The notes beneath the pieces are model-generated. The model made no database searches. It had not been told where the DNA came from and saw only the letters and a program-made list of their open reading frames with translations. Below, piece by piece: positions 27,324 to 36,967 of a DNA stretch of 64,000 bases. How positions within the stretch are numbered: position 1 is the first letter of the stretch; every line of letters begins with the position of its first letter. Location of the stretch: positions 930,001 to 994,000 of the forward strand of contig NZ_OY735139.1 in assembly GCF_963457605.1 (NCBI RefSeq). Direction: 5' to 3'. The DNA is from an uncultured Gellertiella sp. (lineage in GTDB: Bacteria; Pseudomonadota; Alphaproteobacteria; Rhizobiales; Rhizobiaceae). The position numbers and the translations under genes are program-made.

Positions 27324-29513
27324 TCAAGCAGCCTTCGTCTTCGCCTTGCGGGCGAGATGGGCGACGACGTTTTCGATCATCCGCATCCCGGCGTCGCCGC
27401 CGAGCGTCATGATCGATTCGGGATGGAACTGCACGGCGGCAATCGGTTCCTTCGTGTGTTCGATGCCCATGATCGTGCCGTCGTCGGTCTCGGCCGTGAT
27501 GATGAAGTCGCGCGGCAGGGTCGCGGGATCGGCAAAGATCGAGTGATAGCGCCCGACCGTCACATCCTTCGGCAGGCCGGAAAACACGATGCCGGGCTCC
27601 AGAACCTGGATGCGCGACGGCTTGCCGTGCATCGGTACCGCGAGATGCCTGAGTTCGCCGCCATAGGCTTCGGCGAGCGCCTGCAGGCCGAGGCAGACAC
27701 CGAACACCGGCAGGTCGCGGGCCCGCGCCTTGCGGATCGTTGCCTTGCAGTCGAAATCCTTCGGGCTGCCGGGCCCCGGTGACAGCACCACCAGGTCAGG
27801 GGCGAGCCGGTCGAAGATCTCTTCGGCGACCGGCGTGCGGACCGTCGAGACGGTGGCCCCGGTCTGGCGGAAATAGTTGGCGAGCGTGTGGACGAAGCTG
27901 TCTTCATGGTCGACGAGCAGGATCTTCACCCCCGACCCGACCAGCGCGGTATCGCGCCCCGTCCTGGTCGAATTGGCAGACTTGGCATCACGAATGGCGG
28001 CAATCATGGCGGAGGCCTTCAGTTCGGTTTCGGCTTCTTCTTCCTCGGGGATGGAATCGTTCAGCAATGTAGCGCCCGCCCTCACCTCGGCAATGCCGTC
28101 CTTGATGCGCACGGTGCGCAATGTCAGGCCGGTATTCATGTCGCCGTTGAAGCCGACCATGCCGATCGCTCCGCCATACCAGGCACGCGGGCTCTTCTCA
28201 TGCGCCTCGATGAAGCGCATCGCCCAGAGTTTTGGCGCACCCGTCACGGTGACGGCCCAGGCGTGGCTGAGGAAACCGTCGAAGGCATCCATGTCATCGC
28301 GCAACCGGCCCTCGATATGGTCGACCGTGTGAATCAGGCGGGAATACATCTCGATCTGGCGGCGGCCGATCACCTTGACCGACCCGGGCTCGCAGACGCG
28401 GCTCTTGTCGTTGCGGTCGACGTCGGAACACATGGTGAGTTCCGATTCGTCCTTCTTCGAGTTCAGCAGCTTGAGGATCTGCTCGCTGTCGGCAATCGGA
28501 TCGTCGCCCCGCTTGATAGTGCCCGAAATCGGGCAGGTCTCGATGCGGCGGCCATTGACCCGCACGAACATTTCCGGCGAGGCCCCGACCAGATATTCCT
28601 GCGCGCCGAGATTGATGAAGAAGGAATAGGGCGACGGGTTGATCGCCTTCAGGCGCTTTGAAATGGCCGACGGCCTGCTTTCGCAGCGCTCCATGAATTT
28701 CTGCCCCGGCACCACTTCGAACAGGTCGCCGCGCCGGAAGCTTTCCTTCGCGTGGGTGACGAGCCCGGCATATTCGCCCGGACGATGATCGCCGCGCGGC
28801 GGAATGGTGTCGGTCATCCGGAACGGCTCAGGCGCGATGGTGCCATCCTTGCCGAGCGTGCTTTGCGCGCCGGATGCGAAATCATAGCGGTCGATCCAGG
28901 CCTTGGCGGCATAGTTGTCGACGACGAGGATTTCGTCCGGCAGGTAGAGCACCATGTCGCGCTGGTCGTCGGGCCGGACCAGCTTGAGGTCGACGGCATC
29001 GAACTGGAAGGCGAGATCGTAGCCGAATGCGCCGTAAAAGCCGAGATTGGCATCGGCTGCGGAATGGAAGAGATCGGTGATGGCCCTGAGAACGGTAAAG
29101 ACCGTCGGCATTTTCGAGCGCTCTTCCTCGGTAAAGGCCCGCTCCGGCAGGTTGACGGTCACGTCGAGGCGGCGCGATGTCGACCCGGTCACGGTGATTT
29201 CGGACACCGTCTCGAGCTTCCGGCGGATGAAACCGAGGATCACCTCGCCGCGTTCGTTATAGGCGTCGATCCACAGCGCCCGGCCGAAGCTCGATATCCC
29301 GAGCGGCGGATCGATGATGGCGGTATCCCAGCGGGTATAGCGGCCCGGATATTCGTAGTTCGACGAAAAGACGCAGCCGCGGCGCTCGTCGAGCCGGTCG
29401 ACATAGGAGGAGACCGCATCCGCATAGGGCGTCGGGCGGCGCATGCGGGTGATGGTGATGCCACCCCGGGTTTCGTAGATTTCGGCGCCATCGTCGCGGA
29501 TGATCGTGGCCAT
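27324..29513 (-). CDS. trpE(G): anthranilate synthase, fused TrpE and TrpG
   Basis: A 729-aa fusion, the length known for the Sinorhizobium enzyme. Component I (chorismate binding) covers about residues 1-510, with [21 protein letters not shown] and [20 protein letters not shown]. The glutamine amidotransferase part covers about 525-729, with [12 protein letters not shown], the nucleophile in [11 protein letters not shown] and the His-Glu pair in [10 protein letters not shown]. It makes anthranilate from chorismate and glutamine in the cytosol. ATG 29513 follows GGGAGCAGGA. A Trp-codon leader with terminator precedes it, so it is controlled by attenuation. Confidence 0.97.
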   Translation of the reverse strand: MATIIRDDGAEIYETRGGITITRMRRPTPYADAVSSYVDRLDERRGCVFSSNYEYPGRYTRWDTAIIDPPLGISSFGRALWIDAYNERGEVILGFIRRKLETVSEITVTGSTSRRLDVTVNLPERAFTEEERSKMPTVFTVLRAITDLFHSAADANLGFYGAFGYDLAFQFDAVDLKLVRPDDQRDMVLYLPDEILVVDNYAAKAWIDRYDFASGAQSTLGKDGTIAPEPFRMTDTIPPRGDHRPGEYAGLVTHAKESFRRGDLFEVVPGQKFMERCESRPSAISKRLKAINPSPYSFFINLGAQEYLVGASPEMFVRVNGRRIETCPISGTIKRGDDPIADSEQILKLLNSKKDESELTMCSDVDRNDKSRVCEPGSVKVIGRRQIEMYSRLIHTVDHIEGRLRDDMDAFDGFLSHAWAVTVTGAPKLWAMRFIEAHEKSPRAWYGGAIGMVGFNGDMNTGLTLRTVRIKDGIAEVRAGATLLNDSIPEEEEAETELKASAMIAAIRDAKSANSTRTGRDTALVGSGVKILLVDHEDSFVHTLANYFRQTGATVSTVRTPVAEEIFDRLAPDLVVLSPGPGSPKDFDCKATIRKARARDLPVFGVCLGLQALAEAYGGELRHLAVPMHGKPSRIQVLEPGIVFSGLPKDVTVGRYHSIFADPATLPRDFIITAETDDGTIMGIEHTKEPIAAVQFHPESIMTLGGDAGMRMIENVVAHLARKAKTKAA

Positions 29514-29558
29514 GGTATCCTGCTCCCTTGTCATTGCCCGCCTTGTCCGGCGGACAAC

Positions 29559-29592
29559 AAAAAAGCCGCCTGAACACTCTCCGGGCGGCTTG
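29559..29592 (-). terminator. trp attenuator terminator (regions 3:4)
   Basis: AGCCGCC and GGCGGCT pair on the minus strand and are followed by six Ts. Region 3 can instead pair with an upstream segment: GCGGCCTTG at 29630-29622 matches CAAGCCGC at 29592-29585 with one bulge. That is the expected antiterminator formed when the ribosome stalls at the Trp codons. Confidence 0.9.
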
Positions 29593-29631
29593 GTCGTATC
29601 GTCCTTGCGGACATGACTGGTCAAGGCCGCT

Positions 29632-29679
29632 TCAGCGTGCCCACCACCAGATGGCATTCATGTTCAAGGACATTTTCAT
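29632..29679 (-). CDS. trpL: trp operon leader peptide
   Basis: A 15-codon ORF ([15 protein letters not shown]) with three consecutive Trp codons, matching the IWWWAR ending of the known rhizobial leader peptide. Three in-frame ATGs are possible (29679, 29673, 29661). The first is preferred because it falls where the promoter predicts transcription to begin and none has a Shine-Dalgarno. Stalling at TGG codons under Trp-tRNA shortage would favour the antiterminator. In Sinorhizobium the peptide itself has a role in antibiotic response. Confidence 0.9.
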   Translation of the reverse strand: MKMSLNMNAIWWWAR

Positions 29680-29688
29680 GGCCGAAAC

Positions 29689-29717
29689 TGTTAGCGCGCA
29701 TGGCATGGCAGTGCAAG
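29689..29717 (-). promoter_or_regulatory. sigma70-type promoter of trpL-trpE(G)
   Basis: CTTGCA (29717-29712), a 17-bp spacer and CTAACA (29694-29689) precede the leader ATG by 9 nt, giving a leaderless transcript. Confidence 0.65.
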
Positions 29718-29816
29718 AGAAAATGCAAGACTTGCCGTTCGGGATGCGGTGGCATCATCATGGGCAAAACGACGGACAAGGTGATGGCCCACCTGTCCGC
29801 AAGCACGCGACAGAAT

Positions 29817-30146
29817 CTAGCTTTCGGCCTTCATTAATTCAGCAATGACCGCCACGACGCCTATGGCACCGGCAACCGCAATAAGCACGCGGTTCGTTTC
29901 GACGAGCTCCTTCATGACAGCCTCTGAAAATGCGGAGCCAAGCATCATGAAAAACGGCGTGATTGTGACGCCGTTCAGAAGGTCGGTTACGAACTTGTCC
30001 CTTGATGTGCAGTGCCTGTATTTTCTTATTTTCCGAACGGCCATCATAATGAAGGGAACAGCCCCAGCGACACTGACGGTGATCTGATCGGGCCCCATGT
30101 CCATGAAGGCCTTGAGGACAGATGCTGTAATATCGGCCTGGGTCAA
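29817..30146 (-). CDS. small membrane protein, unknown function
   Basis: A 109-aa protein with two hydrophobic segments, about residues 24-37 (SVAGAVPFIMMAV) and 86-104 (VLIAVAGAIGVVAVIAEL), and a basic stretch between them (RKIRKYRHCTSRDKF). The TTG start at 30146 overlaps the TGA of the upstream small gene (TTGA); an ATG at 30104 preceded by AAGG is an alternative. Size and topology recall holin-like or other accessory membrane proteins, but nothing specific was recognised. Base composition is lower in GC than in the neighbours. Confidence 0.6.
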   Translation of the reverse strand: MTQADITASVLKAFMDMGPDQITVSVAGAVPFIMMAVRKIRKYRHCTSRDKFVTDLLNGVTITPFFMMLGSAFSEAVMKELVETNRVLIAVAGAIGVVAVIAELMKAES

Positions 30147-30337
30147 ACGATATGCAGCGCCTTTACCGCGACAGCTGATGTAGCAAAGCCCAGACCAGCG
30201 CTGATACCATCTGCGAAGGTATGGCTTTCAGCGCCAAAATACGGTGCCATGATATTGAACAGGGCAATCGCCAGCACACTGCCACCCAGCGAAAGCCTGA
30301 CCAGCTTGAGAACAGCCAGCGTGCTCTGTGTGCGCAT
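30143..30337 (-). CDS. small membrane protein, unknown function
   Basis: A 64-aa protein with one strong hydrophobic segment (LSLGGSVLAIALFNIMAP, residues 16-33) and a second weak one near the C-terminus (GISAGLGFATSAVAV). AGGAG lies 9 nt before ATG 30337, so the start is well supported. Its stop overlaps the start of the 109-aa membrane protein, so the two form a small operon. No homologue was recognised. Confidence 0.65.
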   Translation of the reverse strand: MRTQSTLAVLKLVRLSLGGSVLAIALFNIMAPYFGAESHTFADGISAGLGFATSAVAVKALHIV

Positions 30338-30724
30338 GTTGTTCCATCTCCTGAAGGTCAGGTGCATCCCGTGCGGCGGTGCCGAACGGCAGGCAACGCG
30401 TCCGCAGTCACGATCACGTCGGCACGCAACGGGACTACGCAGCAAAATATAACCGTAGATGGTTTCGGATGTCCAGACTATTTTTTAGCGGATCCTTAAT
30501 TTCGTGTCGCCGCTCATTCATCCACTGCGCATGCGGCGGCTGCTTCGTTCAGCGACGGCGTTATTTTGGTCGAAACGGGCATAAAATGCCGTCTTTATAG
30601 AATTTTGGCATCAATGTTATGTAATTGCTAACTTCAATCTCTTCTAATGTGCGACACGATAATTATCGCACGACAGGATTCCGGTCCGGAACCGCCCTGC
30701 CATTCTGAAGGTGGATTGATCCCG
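30338..30724. other. AT-richer intergenic region between divergent small-membrane-protein operon and chemoreceptor
   Basis: This 387-bp stretch carries the promoters of both divergent units. AT-rich patches are at 30440-30510 (ACTATTTTTTAGCGG) and 30590-30665 (GAATTTTGGCATCAATGTTA). No ORF with a ribosome binding site, no RNA gene and no clear sigma70 pair was identified. Confidence 0.4.
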
Positions 30725-32551
30725 ATGAAACTGACTATCGCAAGAAGCCTGTTGATTTTTGGTGGCGTTATCTCGGTCGGCTTTGCCGCCTCGATCAGCG
30801 TGATGAGCTATTCGATCAAGCAGCAGCGGGTCAACGGTCCCTATTACCAGCGGATCGTCGATGGCAAGGACCTGCTCGCCGACCTGATCCCTCCCCCGCT
30901 GTCGGTCGCCGAGGCCTATCTTCTCCTGACCGAAGCGGTGGCGCAGCCGGATTTGCGCGACGCAAACCTGAAGGCCCTCACGGATCTGGAAAGAAGCTAT
31001 GGCGAGCGCCTTGCCTACTGGCACGACAGCGGTCTGCCCGACGACATGAAGGTGGTGCTGGAACAGGATATCCGCCCGCTCAACGATCATTTCTGGAAGG
31101 TGACGGACGGCGATCTCGTACCGGCGCTGCAAAACGGGGATATGGCCAGGGTCAACCAGACCATGGCGACGTTGCGCGACGATTATCACAAGGAAGGCGC
31201 GCAGCGGCAGAAGCTGATCGACATGACCAATACGCTGGTCAGCGACAGCGAAACCGATGCCAATGCCAGCGAATCGCTGCTTGCGACCATTTCCTACGGG
31301 ACGGCGGCAGCCATGTTCCTGCTGATTGCCGCAGGCCTGTTTGCCTTGCGCCGCCAGGCGGTGTTGCCGATCACCGGAATTGCCGACTATGTCACGCGGC
31401 TGGCCCGGGGTGATTTTTCCGAGGGCGTGCCCTACCGCGAAAACCAAGACGAAATCGGCATCATGGCCCGCGCCGTGTCGATCCTGCGCGAAAACGGCAT
31501 GACCCAGCAGCAGCTGGAAAGGGCCAATCAGGCGCAGGCGGCCCAGATCGAGGCCGAACGGGCCGAGCGCTCCGCCGCCAACGCGGCCCGCGCCAGCGAA
31601 TTGCAGGAGGTCATCGAAAGGCTCGGTGACGGACTGGAGCGGGTGTCGAAATTCAACATCGGCACCAAGATCGACCAGCCCTTCGCCCGCGAATTCGACA
31701 CGTTGCGCCAGGATTTCAACACGACGCTGACGATGCTGCAGGGCACCATCGGCGAGGTGCTGGATCGCGCCAACGACATCAGCAGCGCCACGTCAGCCCT
31801 TCAGAACTCCGCCGACCAGCTTGCCAAGCGCACCGAACAGCAGGCCGCGACGCTGGAAGAAACCGCCTCGGCGATGGAAGAGATCACCGTCAACATCAAG
31901 AATTCCGCCGCCCGCACCGCCGCCACCCGCAATTTCGCCAACAGCGCCAAGGCCAATGTGCAGAAATCTGCCCTGGTGGTGCAGAATGCGGTGCAGGCGA
32001 TGGGCCGCATCGAGGAAGCCTCCCAGCAGATCGGCTCGATCACCAATGTCATCGACGAGATCGCCTTCCAGACCAACCTGCTGGCGCTGAATGCCGGGGT
32101 GGAGGCGGCACGCGCCGGCGATGCGGGCAAGGGCTTTGCCGTGGTGGCGCAGGAGGTCCGCGCACTCGCACAGCGTTCGGCCAGCGCCGCCAAGGATATC
32201 AGCGAGCTGATCAGCCGCTCGGGCCTCGAAGTCGCCAAGGGCGTCGGCCTCGTCAAGGAAGCCGGCACCGCGCTGGTGGAAATCGAGCAGAACATCACCG
32301 GCATTGCCACCGATGTCGATGCCATCGCGCTGTCCGCCTCGGAACAGACGACCGGCATGCTGGAGGTCAATACCTCGATCAACCACATCGACCAGATCAC
32401 CCAGCAGAATGCGGCGATGGTGGAAGAAACCACGGCGGCAACCCATCACCTCGGCAACGACGTGCAGCAATTGCTCGCCATCGTCGACCAGTTCACCTTC
32501 GAGCGCAATTCCTCAAGCCAGCGCCCCCCCGCCCGCAACCGGGCGGCGTGA
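30725..32551 (+). CDS. methyl-accepting chemotaxis protein
   Basis: A 608-aa chemoreceptor. TM1 is at about residues 7-28, a helical periplasmic sensor follows to about 195, TM2 is at about 200-222 (AAAMFLLIAAGLFAL), then HAMP (LPITGIADYVTRLARGDFS) and a second HAMP-like or linker segment. The signalling hairpin tip is VIDEIAFQTNLLALNAGVEA, followed by VAQEVRALAQRSA. The C-terminus ends in basic/Pro residues without a CheR-binding pentapeptide. The ligand is unknown. Start ATG 30725 follows AAGGTGGA. It would signal to CheA/CheW encoded elsewhere. Confidence 0.93.
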   Translation: MKLTIARSLLIFGGVISVGFAASISVMSYSIKQQRVNGPYYQRIVDGKDLLADLIPPPLSVAEAYLLLTEAVAQPDLRDANLKALTDLERSYGERLAYWHDSGLPDDMKVVLEQDIRPLNDHFWKVTDGDLVPALQNGDMARVNQTMATLRDDYHKEGAQRQKLIDMTNTLVSDSETDANASESLLATISYGTAAAMFLLIAAGLFALRRQAVLPITGIADYVTRLARGDFSEGVPYRENQDEIGIMARAVSILRENGMTQQQLERANQAQAAQIEAERAERSAANAARASELQEVIERLGDGLERVSKFNIGTKIDQPFAREFDTLRQDFNTTLTMLQGTIGEVLDRANDISSATSALQNSADQLAKRTEQQAATLEETASAMEEITVNIKNSAARTAATRNFANSAKANVQKSALVVQNAVQAMGRIEEASQQIGSITNVIDEIAFQTNLLALNAGVEAARAGDAGKGFAVVAQEVRALAQRSASAAKDISELISRSGLEVAKGVGLVKEAGTALVEIEQNITGIATDVDAIALSASEQTTGMLEVNTSINHIDQITQQNAAMVEETTAATHHLGNDVQQLLAIVDQFTFERNSSSQRPPARNRAA

Positions 32552-32575
32552 TCCGCAAGCGGCCCGTAAGGACGT

Positions 32576-32611
32576 AAAAAGGCCCGGTGCGCTGGCGCAC
32601 CGGGCCTTTTT
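32576..32611. terminator. bidirectional rho-independent terminator between chemoreceptor and fhs
   Basis: AAAAAGGCCCGGTGCG and CGCACCGGGCCTTTTT pair around CTGG. With runs of A and T on both sides it can stop transcription from either convergent gene. Confidence 0.93.
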
Positions 32612-32632
32612 GTTGAGCGATCTGTTTGGATC

Positions 32633-34312
32633 CTAGAACAGGCCTTCGATGTAGCCTTGCTCGTTGAGGAAGATCTTTTCCGACGACGGGACCTTCGGCA
32701 GGCCCGGCATGGTCATGATCTCGCCGGTGATGACGACGATGAAGCCGGCACCTGCGGAGAGGCGGACTTCGCGGACCGGAACGGTGTGGCCGGACGGCGC
32801 GCCGCGCAGGTTCGGATCGGTCGAGAAGGAATACTGGGTCTTTGCCATGCAGATCGGCAGATGGCCATAGCCCTGCTCTTCCCACGAACGCAGCTGGTCA
32901 CGCACCGACTTGTCGGCAATGACGTCGCCGGCATGGTAGATGCTCTTGGCGATGGTTTCGATCTTCTCGAACAGCGGCATTTCATCCGGATAGAGCGGCG
33001 CGAACTGCGCCTGGCCGGATTCGGCCAGTTCCACGACCTTGCGGGCGAGGTCTTCGATCCCGGCAGAGCCCTGGGCCCAGTGCTTGCAGAGGATCGCTTC
33101 GGCGCCGAGCGTGGCGACGTAATCCTTCACGGCCTGGATTTCGCCATCCGTATCGGCATAGAAGTGGTTGATCGCCACGACGACGGGAACGCCGAACTTC
33201 TTGACGTTCTGGATGTGACGGCCAAGGTTGGCGCAGCCCTTCTTGACCGCGTCGATATTTTCCTTGCCGAGATCTTCCTTCTTGACGCCGCCGTTCATCT
33301 TCATGGCGCGGGCGGTGGCAACGATGACCGCTGCATCCGGCGACAGGCCAGCCTTGCGGCACTTGATGTCGAAGAACTTTTCAGCGCCGAGGTCGGCACC
33401 GAAGCCGGCTTCGGTCACGACATATTCGCCGAGCTTCAGCGCGGTGGTGGTGGCAACCACCGAGTTGCAGCCATGCGCGATGTTGGCGAACGGGCCGCCA
33501 TGCACGAAGGCCGGGTTATGCTCGAGCGTCTGCACCAGGTTCGGCTGCATGGCGTCCTTCAGCAGAACGGTCATGGCGCCATCGGCCTTGATGTCGCGGG
33601 CGTAGACGGCAGTCTTGTCGCGGCGGTAACCGATGATGATGCTGCCGAGGCGCTTTTCCAGATCCTTCAGGTCCATCGACAGGCAGAGGATGGCCATGAC
33701 TTCCGAGGCAACGGTGATGTCGAAGCCGGCTTCGCGCGGATAGCCATTGGCAACGCCGCCGAGCGAGCAGACGATTTCGCGCAGTGCGCGGTCGTTCATG
33801 TCCATGACGCGACGCCATGCGACGCGGCGGATGTCGATGTTCTGCTCGTTGCCCCAGTAGATGTGGTTGTCGATGAGGGCCGACAACAGGTTATGGGCCG
33901 AGGTGATGGCGTGGAAGTCGCCGGTGAAATGCAGGTTCATGTCTTCCATCGGCACGACCTGGGCATAGCCACCGCCGGCAGCGCCACCCTTGACGCCGAA
34001 GCAGGGGCCGAGCGAGGCTTCGCGGATGCAGATCACGGCCTTCTTGCCGATGCGGTTCAGGCCATCGCCGAGACCGACCGTGGTCGTGGTCTTGCCTTCG
34101 CCGGCGGGCGTCGGGTTGATGGCGGTGACGAGAATCAGCTTGCCGTTCTTCTTCGACTTCTGGGCCGCGATGAACTCGGCGCTGATCTTGGCCTTGTCAT
34201 GGCCATAGGGCAAAAGGTGTTCGGACGGAATCCCGAGCTTTGCGCCGATTTCCATGATCGGCTTCTTTTTCGCGGCGCGCGCGATTTCGATATCTGACTT
34301 CACTTCTGCCAT
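32633..34312 (-). CDS. fhs: formate-tetrahydrofolate ligase
   Basis: A 559-aa enzyme that makes 10-formyl-tetrahydrofolate from formate, THF and ATP. The ATP site is [18 protein letters not shown], and other hallmarks are [38 protein letters not shown] and [13 protein letters not shown]. Length and motifs are complete. ATG 34312 is preceded by GGGAG 9 nt upstream. It ends at the terminator shared with the chemoreceptor gene. Confidence 0.96.
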   Translation of the reverse strand: MAEVKSDIEIARAAKKKPIMEIGAKLGIPSEHLLPYGHDKAKISAEFIAAQKSKKNGKLILVTAINPTPAGEGKTTTTVGLGDGLNRIGKKAVICIREASLGPCFGVKGGAAGGGYAQVVPMEDMNLHFTGDFHAITSAHNLLSALIDNHIYWGNEQNIDIRRVAWRRVMDMNDRALREIVCSLGGVANGYPREAGFDITVASEVMAILCLSMDLKDLEKRLGSIIIGYRRDKTAVYARDIKADGAMTVLLKDAMQPNLVQTLEHNPAFVHGGPFANIAHGCNSVVATTTALKLGEYVVTEAGFGADLGAEKFFDIKCRKAGLSPDAAVIVATARAMKMNGGVKKEDLGKENIDAVKKGCANLGRHIQNVKKFGVPVVVAINHFYADTDGEIQAVKDYVATLGAEAILCKHWAQGSAGIEDLARKVVELAESGQAQFAPLYPDEMPLFEKIETIAKSIYHAGDVIADKSVRDQLRSWEEQGYGHLPICMAKTQYSFSTDPNLRGAPSGHTVPVREVRLSAGAGFIVVITGEIMTMPGLPKVPSSEKIFLNEQGYIEGLF

Positions 34313-34648
34313 TGAAATTAGCTCCCTGGGCAATTCGATTGGACGGCAAGTTGCGCGATATAGAGCCGTAAAACCCACTGAAATCCACGCCGGGAACAGC
34401 CACCTTGTTGGCCAATTGCGACATTTAAAGTTCCCGGCCCGTTTTTGCGTGAAGTCTCGGGCTTATAACTGAGGGTATAATTTGTTTCCTCTACGGAATA
34501 AACAGGAAAGATTGTCCGTGACGATGTTTTTACGCACGCACTCCCCCTTCCGCTCATCCCGTCCACCCCCGGCCCTTTCGCGATTCGAGGCCGCGTGCAC
34601 CCTGCCGCAGCGCAGCGCGCACGGCAAGCCGAAGCGCATGTCACGGCG
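34313..34648. other. intergenic region upstream of fhs
   Basis: The part nearest fhs (34430-34515) is AT-richer and should contain its promoter; the minus strand reads AAATTATACCCTCAG there, which could hold a -10 box. No riboswitch fold was recognised. The remainder, 34520-34648, is GC-rich and shows nothing convincing. Confidence 0.35.
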
Positions 34649-36842
34649 TCAGCGGGCGGCCAGAAGGGCCGTGACATCTGCCTGGCGGGTGGTGAGGTGG
34701 AGGTCGAGCGCTTCGCTGGGCAGGACAAAGCGAATGTCCGCCGGCTTGGCTTCCATCATCAGGTCGAAAAGCCTGGGGCTGGTCCCCATCTCTTTCAGAT
34801 AGGACAACAGCGCCCTGCGATAGGCCTTTGGCAGGTTGGTCGACACCTGGCGCGCGCCGATGGAGTGGCGGACTTTCTGCCGGTGTGCGACGCGGTGGCC
34901 GTGCCTTGTCCGGTAGACCGTTTCGTAGCGGATCTCGTATTTTTGATAGAAGCGCGTGATCTGGTGCACGCCGATGAAGGAAAGCGGCGAGGACACCCGC
35001 TCCACGCCGCCTGCCAGAATCAGCGGGCAGGCCGACATGCAGAACCCGCCGGAAGCCACCACATGACCCGGCAATGCCTCGCCTTTCGCCACATGGTCAC
35101 CGCAGGAATTGAGTTATACCAAGGATCACTGATGGGAACCCATCAGTGATCCTTGGTATTACCCGTGCAACTGTCGGCATAGCTTCTTCCCACGCCCACC
35201 GACATCTGCCGCTTGCGGATCATCCGCCCCAGTTCTATCACCGCCTCGACCACCCCGCCGGGGGAACTGATGACGATGGGCAGGTTCTCCTTGCCGATGG
35301 ATTTCAGCATTTTTCGGAACCGCCCCGGCGTATTCCGGGCGATGGTCCCGTTGGCGGCAATCCAGCGCCGGCAGGTCGGCTGGCAATCCTTGCCGGACTG
35401 CGGCATGACGACAAACTGCATATCCGCCTCGACGGTGGCTGCCGGAGCGCACCTTTCGTGGTGGATGTCGCAAGGACCGCGCCCGTCTTGCGCGCCGCCT
35501 CGACCGCTGGTGCCGACACCAGTATCCGTGGTGTCGCCAACCTTGCGGCAGCAGGCACCAGGCGTTCGGTGCCGCCCGCAAGAAACAGCACGCACGCCAT
35601 GTCGCAATGCTGGCTGTCATCGACGATCTGCCCGGCGGCGTGTCCGGCGCGGATGGATTTCGCGCGGCAATCCGCACCGCGGCAGGGCAGATAGCCGGTC
35701 TCGGCCACAGCCGTTTGCAGCGCATGGGCCCGCGCGATCCGCCCGAGTTCCATGCCAGCCTGATAATCGCCACCGCGCGACTGCAGAATGACCGCCAGCC
35801 CATGCAGGTGATTGCTGTCGAGAAAGGTGCGGAACCGGGCGGGTGTATCCGGTTCGATCGCCCCTTCTGCCGAAATGAATTGCGCGCAACCGCCCTTCCC
35901 CGCGCAATCGCTGCGCTCCAGCAGCAGAAATTCCATCCGGGGTTCAGTTCCCGATGACGCTGAAATGATCAGCGGCTCCGCCCGGGCATCCGGTGCCGGG
36001 CTTGCAGCGCCTGCCTCCGCCGCCTGTTCTTCGGCATGCCGGCCTTCGAGCAGCACCCGTTCCGCCTCCTGCACGTCGTCGACGAGGCGGGTGCGCAGGG
36101 CATCATCGGCATGAATCCAGCGGCGCTGCGAGGCGGGATTGATGAGGTATTCGAAATGGACCGGATTGCCGACCTGATGGCGCTGCAAATACTGGAGGAT
36201 GCGGGACTGCAGATTGGACGCAGCGTCCGTTTCGGCGAGAACCCAGCCGGGGATATCCTTCTGCTCAGGCCCGTAGATCACCGGCATTTCCATGACGAGA
36301 TCTTGCGGAATGCTACGCTGGACGCCGCCCGCCAGCACGAAGACACAGGCAAGGTCGCAATTGCCCTTCACCGCCTGCAACAGGCCACTGGCCGGGCCTG
36401 GCCGGTCCTGCCGGAACCGGCAGAGCCCTGGACCCGGCTGGCACTGCGGACAGGTCGTTGCACCAACTGAAACCGGCAGCAGGTGGTCGTGCAGCAACTC
36501 GCCCATCTGCATCGCCGCGTCATAGTCGCCGCCCCGCGAATTCAGGAACACCGCGAGCTTTTTGCCCCCAAGCCCGTCAAGTGCGGCTTTCAGCTTTTGC
36601 GGCGTATCCGGGCCGATTGCCCCTTCGGCTGCAAGCCATCGCACGCAATCCGGCCTGCCGGAACAGTCGGGATCCTCGGCGACGACGAAATTCATCGCCT
36701 CTTCCGGTTTCATGCTGGCGCTCTGGACGAATTTTGGTGCGGCGGAGGCCGGATCGGCGGATCGCGCCGCGCCTGGCAGGATCATCAGGGCCGCCAGGAC
36801 GACGGCATGGAGGAGGTTCAGTCCCGTTCTTGCAAATGCCAC
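34649..36842 (-). pseudogene. disrupted gene for a secreted protein with three tandem ClpP-like (COG3904-type) domains
   Basis: The frame starts at GTG 36842 with a signal peptide (residues 1-28, LMILPGAARSA). Domain 1 (about residues 45-190) and domain 2 (about 305-440) each carry a Cys pair, EGAI-P-TP, a SRGGDY strand motif and a CDLACVFVLAGG or CDMACVLFLAGG elbow. After LATSTTKG, near 35450, the frame shifts by one and a third domain continues in another frame: NGTIARNTPGRF, ISSPGGVVEAVIELG. It is then stopped at 35143 inside a 44-bp palindrome. The rest of domain 3 (GGFCMSACPLILAGG to the stop at 34649) lies beyond in a third frame. Removing the palindrome restores the domain 3 frame. Family role: membrane-facing protease-like proteins of unknown function. 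Confidence 0.78.
35116..35159. repeat. 44-bp perfect palindrome inserted in the ClpP-like gene
   Basis: Two 21-bp arms (ATACCAAGGATCACTGATGGG and its exact complement) flank a 2-bp centre AA. Because 44 is not a multiple of 3 and the arm contains TGA, it both shifts and stops the reading frame of domain 3. It encodes nothing and resembles a short palindromic mobile repeat (REP/MITE-like). No second copy was seen in this window. Confidence 0.9.
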
Positions 36843-36912
36843 GCGTCGAAATCCCCGCCTTCAACCGAAGCGGAGAAGAGCACCGTTTTCCCTGCGTCTC
36901 AATTGCCCCAAA

Positions 36913-36946
36913 GAAAATTGGAGCCGGAGGTTGTGATTCCGGCTCC
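36913..36946 (-). terminator. rho-independent terminator of putA
   Basis: On the minus strand GGAGCCGG and CCGGCTCC pair around an 11-nt loop, followed by AATTTTC. It lies 22 bp past the putA stop. Confidence 0.8.
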
Positions 36947-36967
36947 GCTCGATTTTGGACACAGATA

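Larger units (their letters stand above)
29559..29679 (-). ncRNA. trp leader RNA (rnTrpL-like attenuated transcript)
   Basis: Transcription from the predicted promoter to the attenuator would give an RNA of about 120 nt containing the trpL ORF, the antiterminator and the terminator. In Sinorhizobium the matching transcript accumulates as the sRNA rnTrpL, which acts on other mRNAs. Here only the structure is seen; action in trans is inferred from that relative. Confidence 0.75.

Noticed and set aside
26169-27782. 537-codon plus-strand ORF
   Set aside because: Runs antisense across the CDF transporter and into trpE(G), both firmly identified; His/Gly/Asp-rich shadow sequence.
29513-29657. N-terminal extension of TrpE(G) by 48 codons
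   Set aside because: It runs through the attenuator terminator; ATG 29513 has a good ribosome binding site and gives the known family length.
34313-34648. Possible folate-type riboswitch upstream of fhs
   Set aside because: No conserved paired segments of a THF riboswitch could be traced in the leader.
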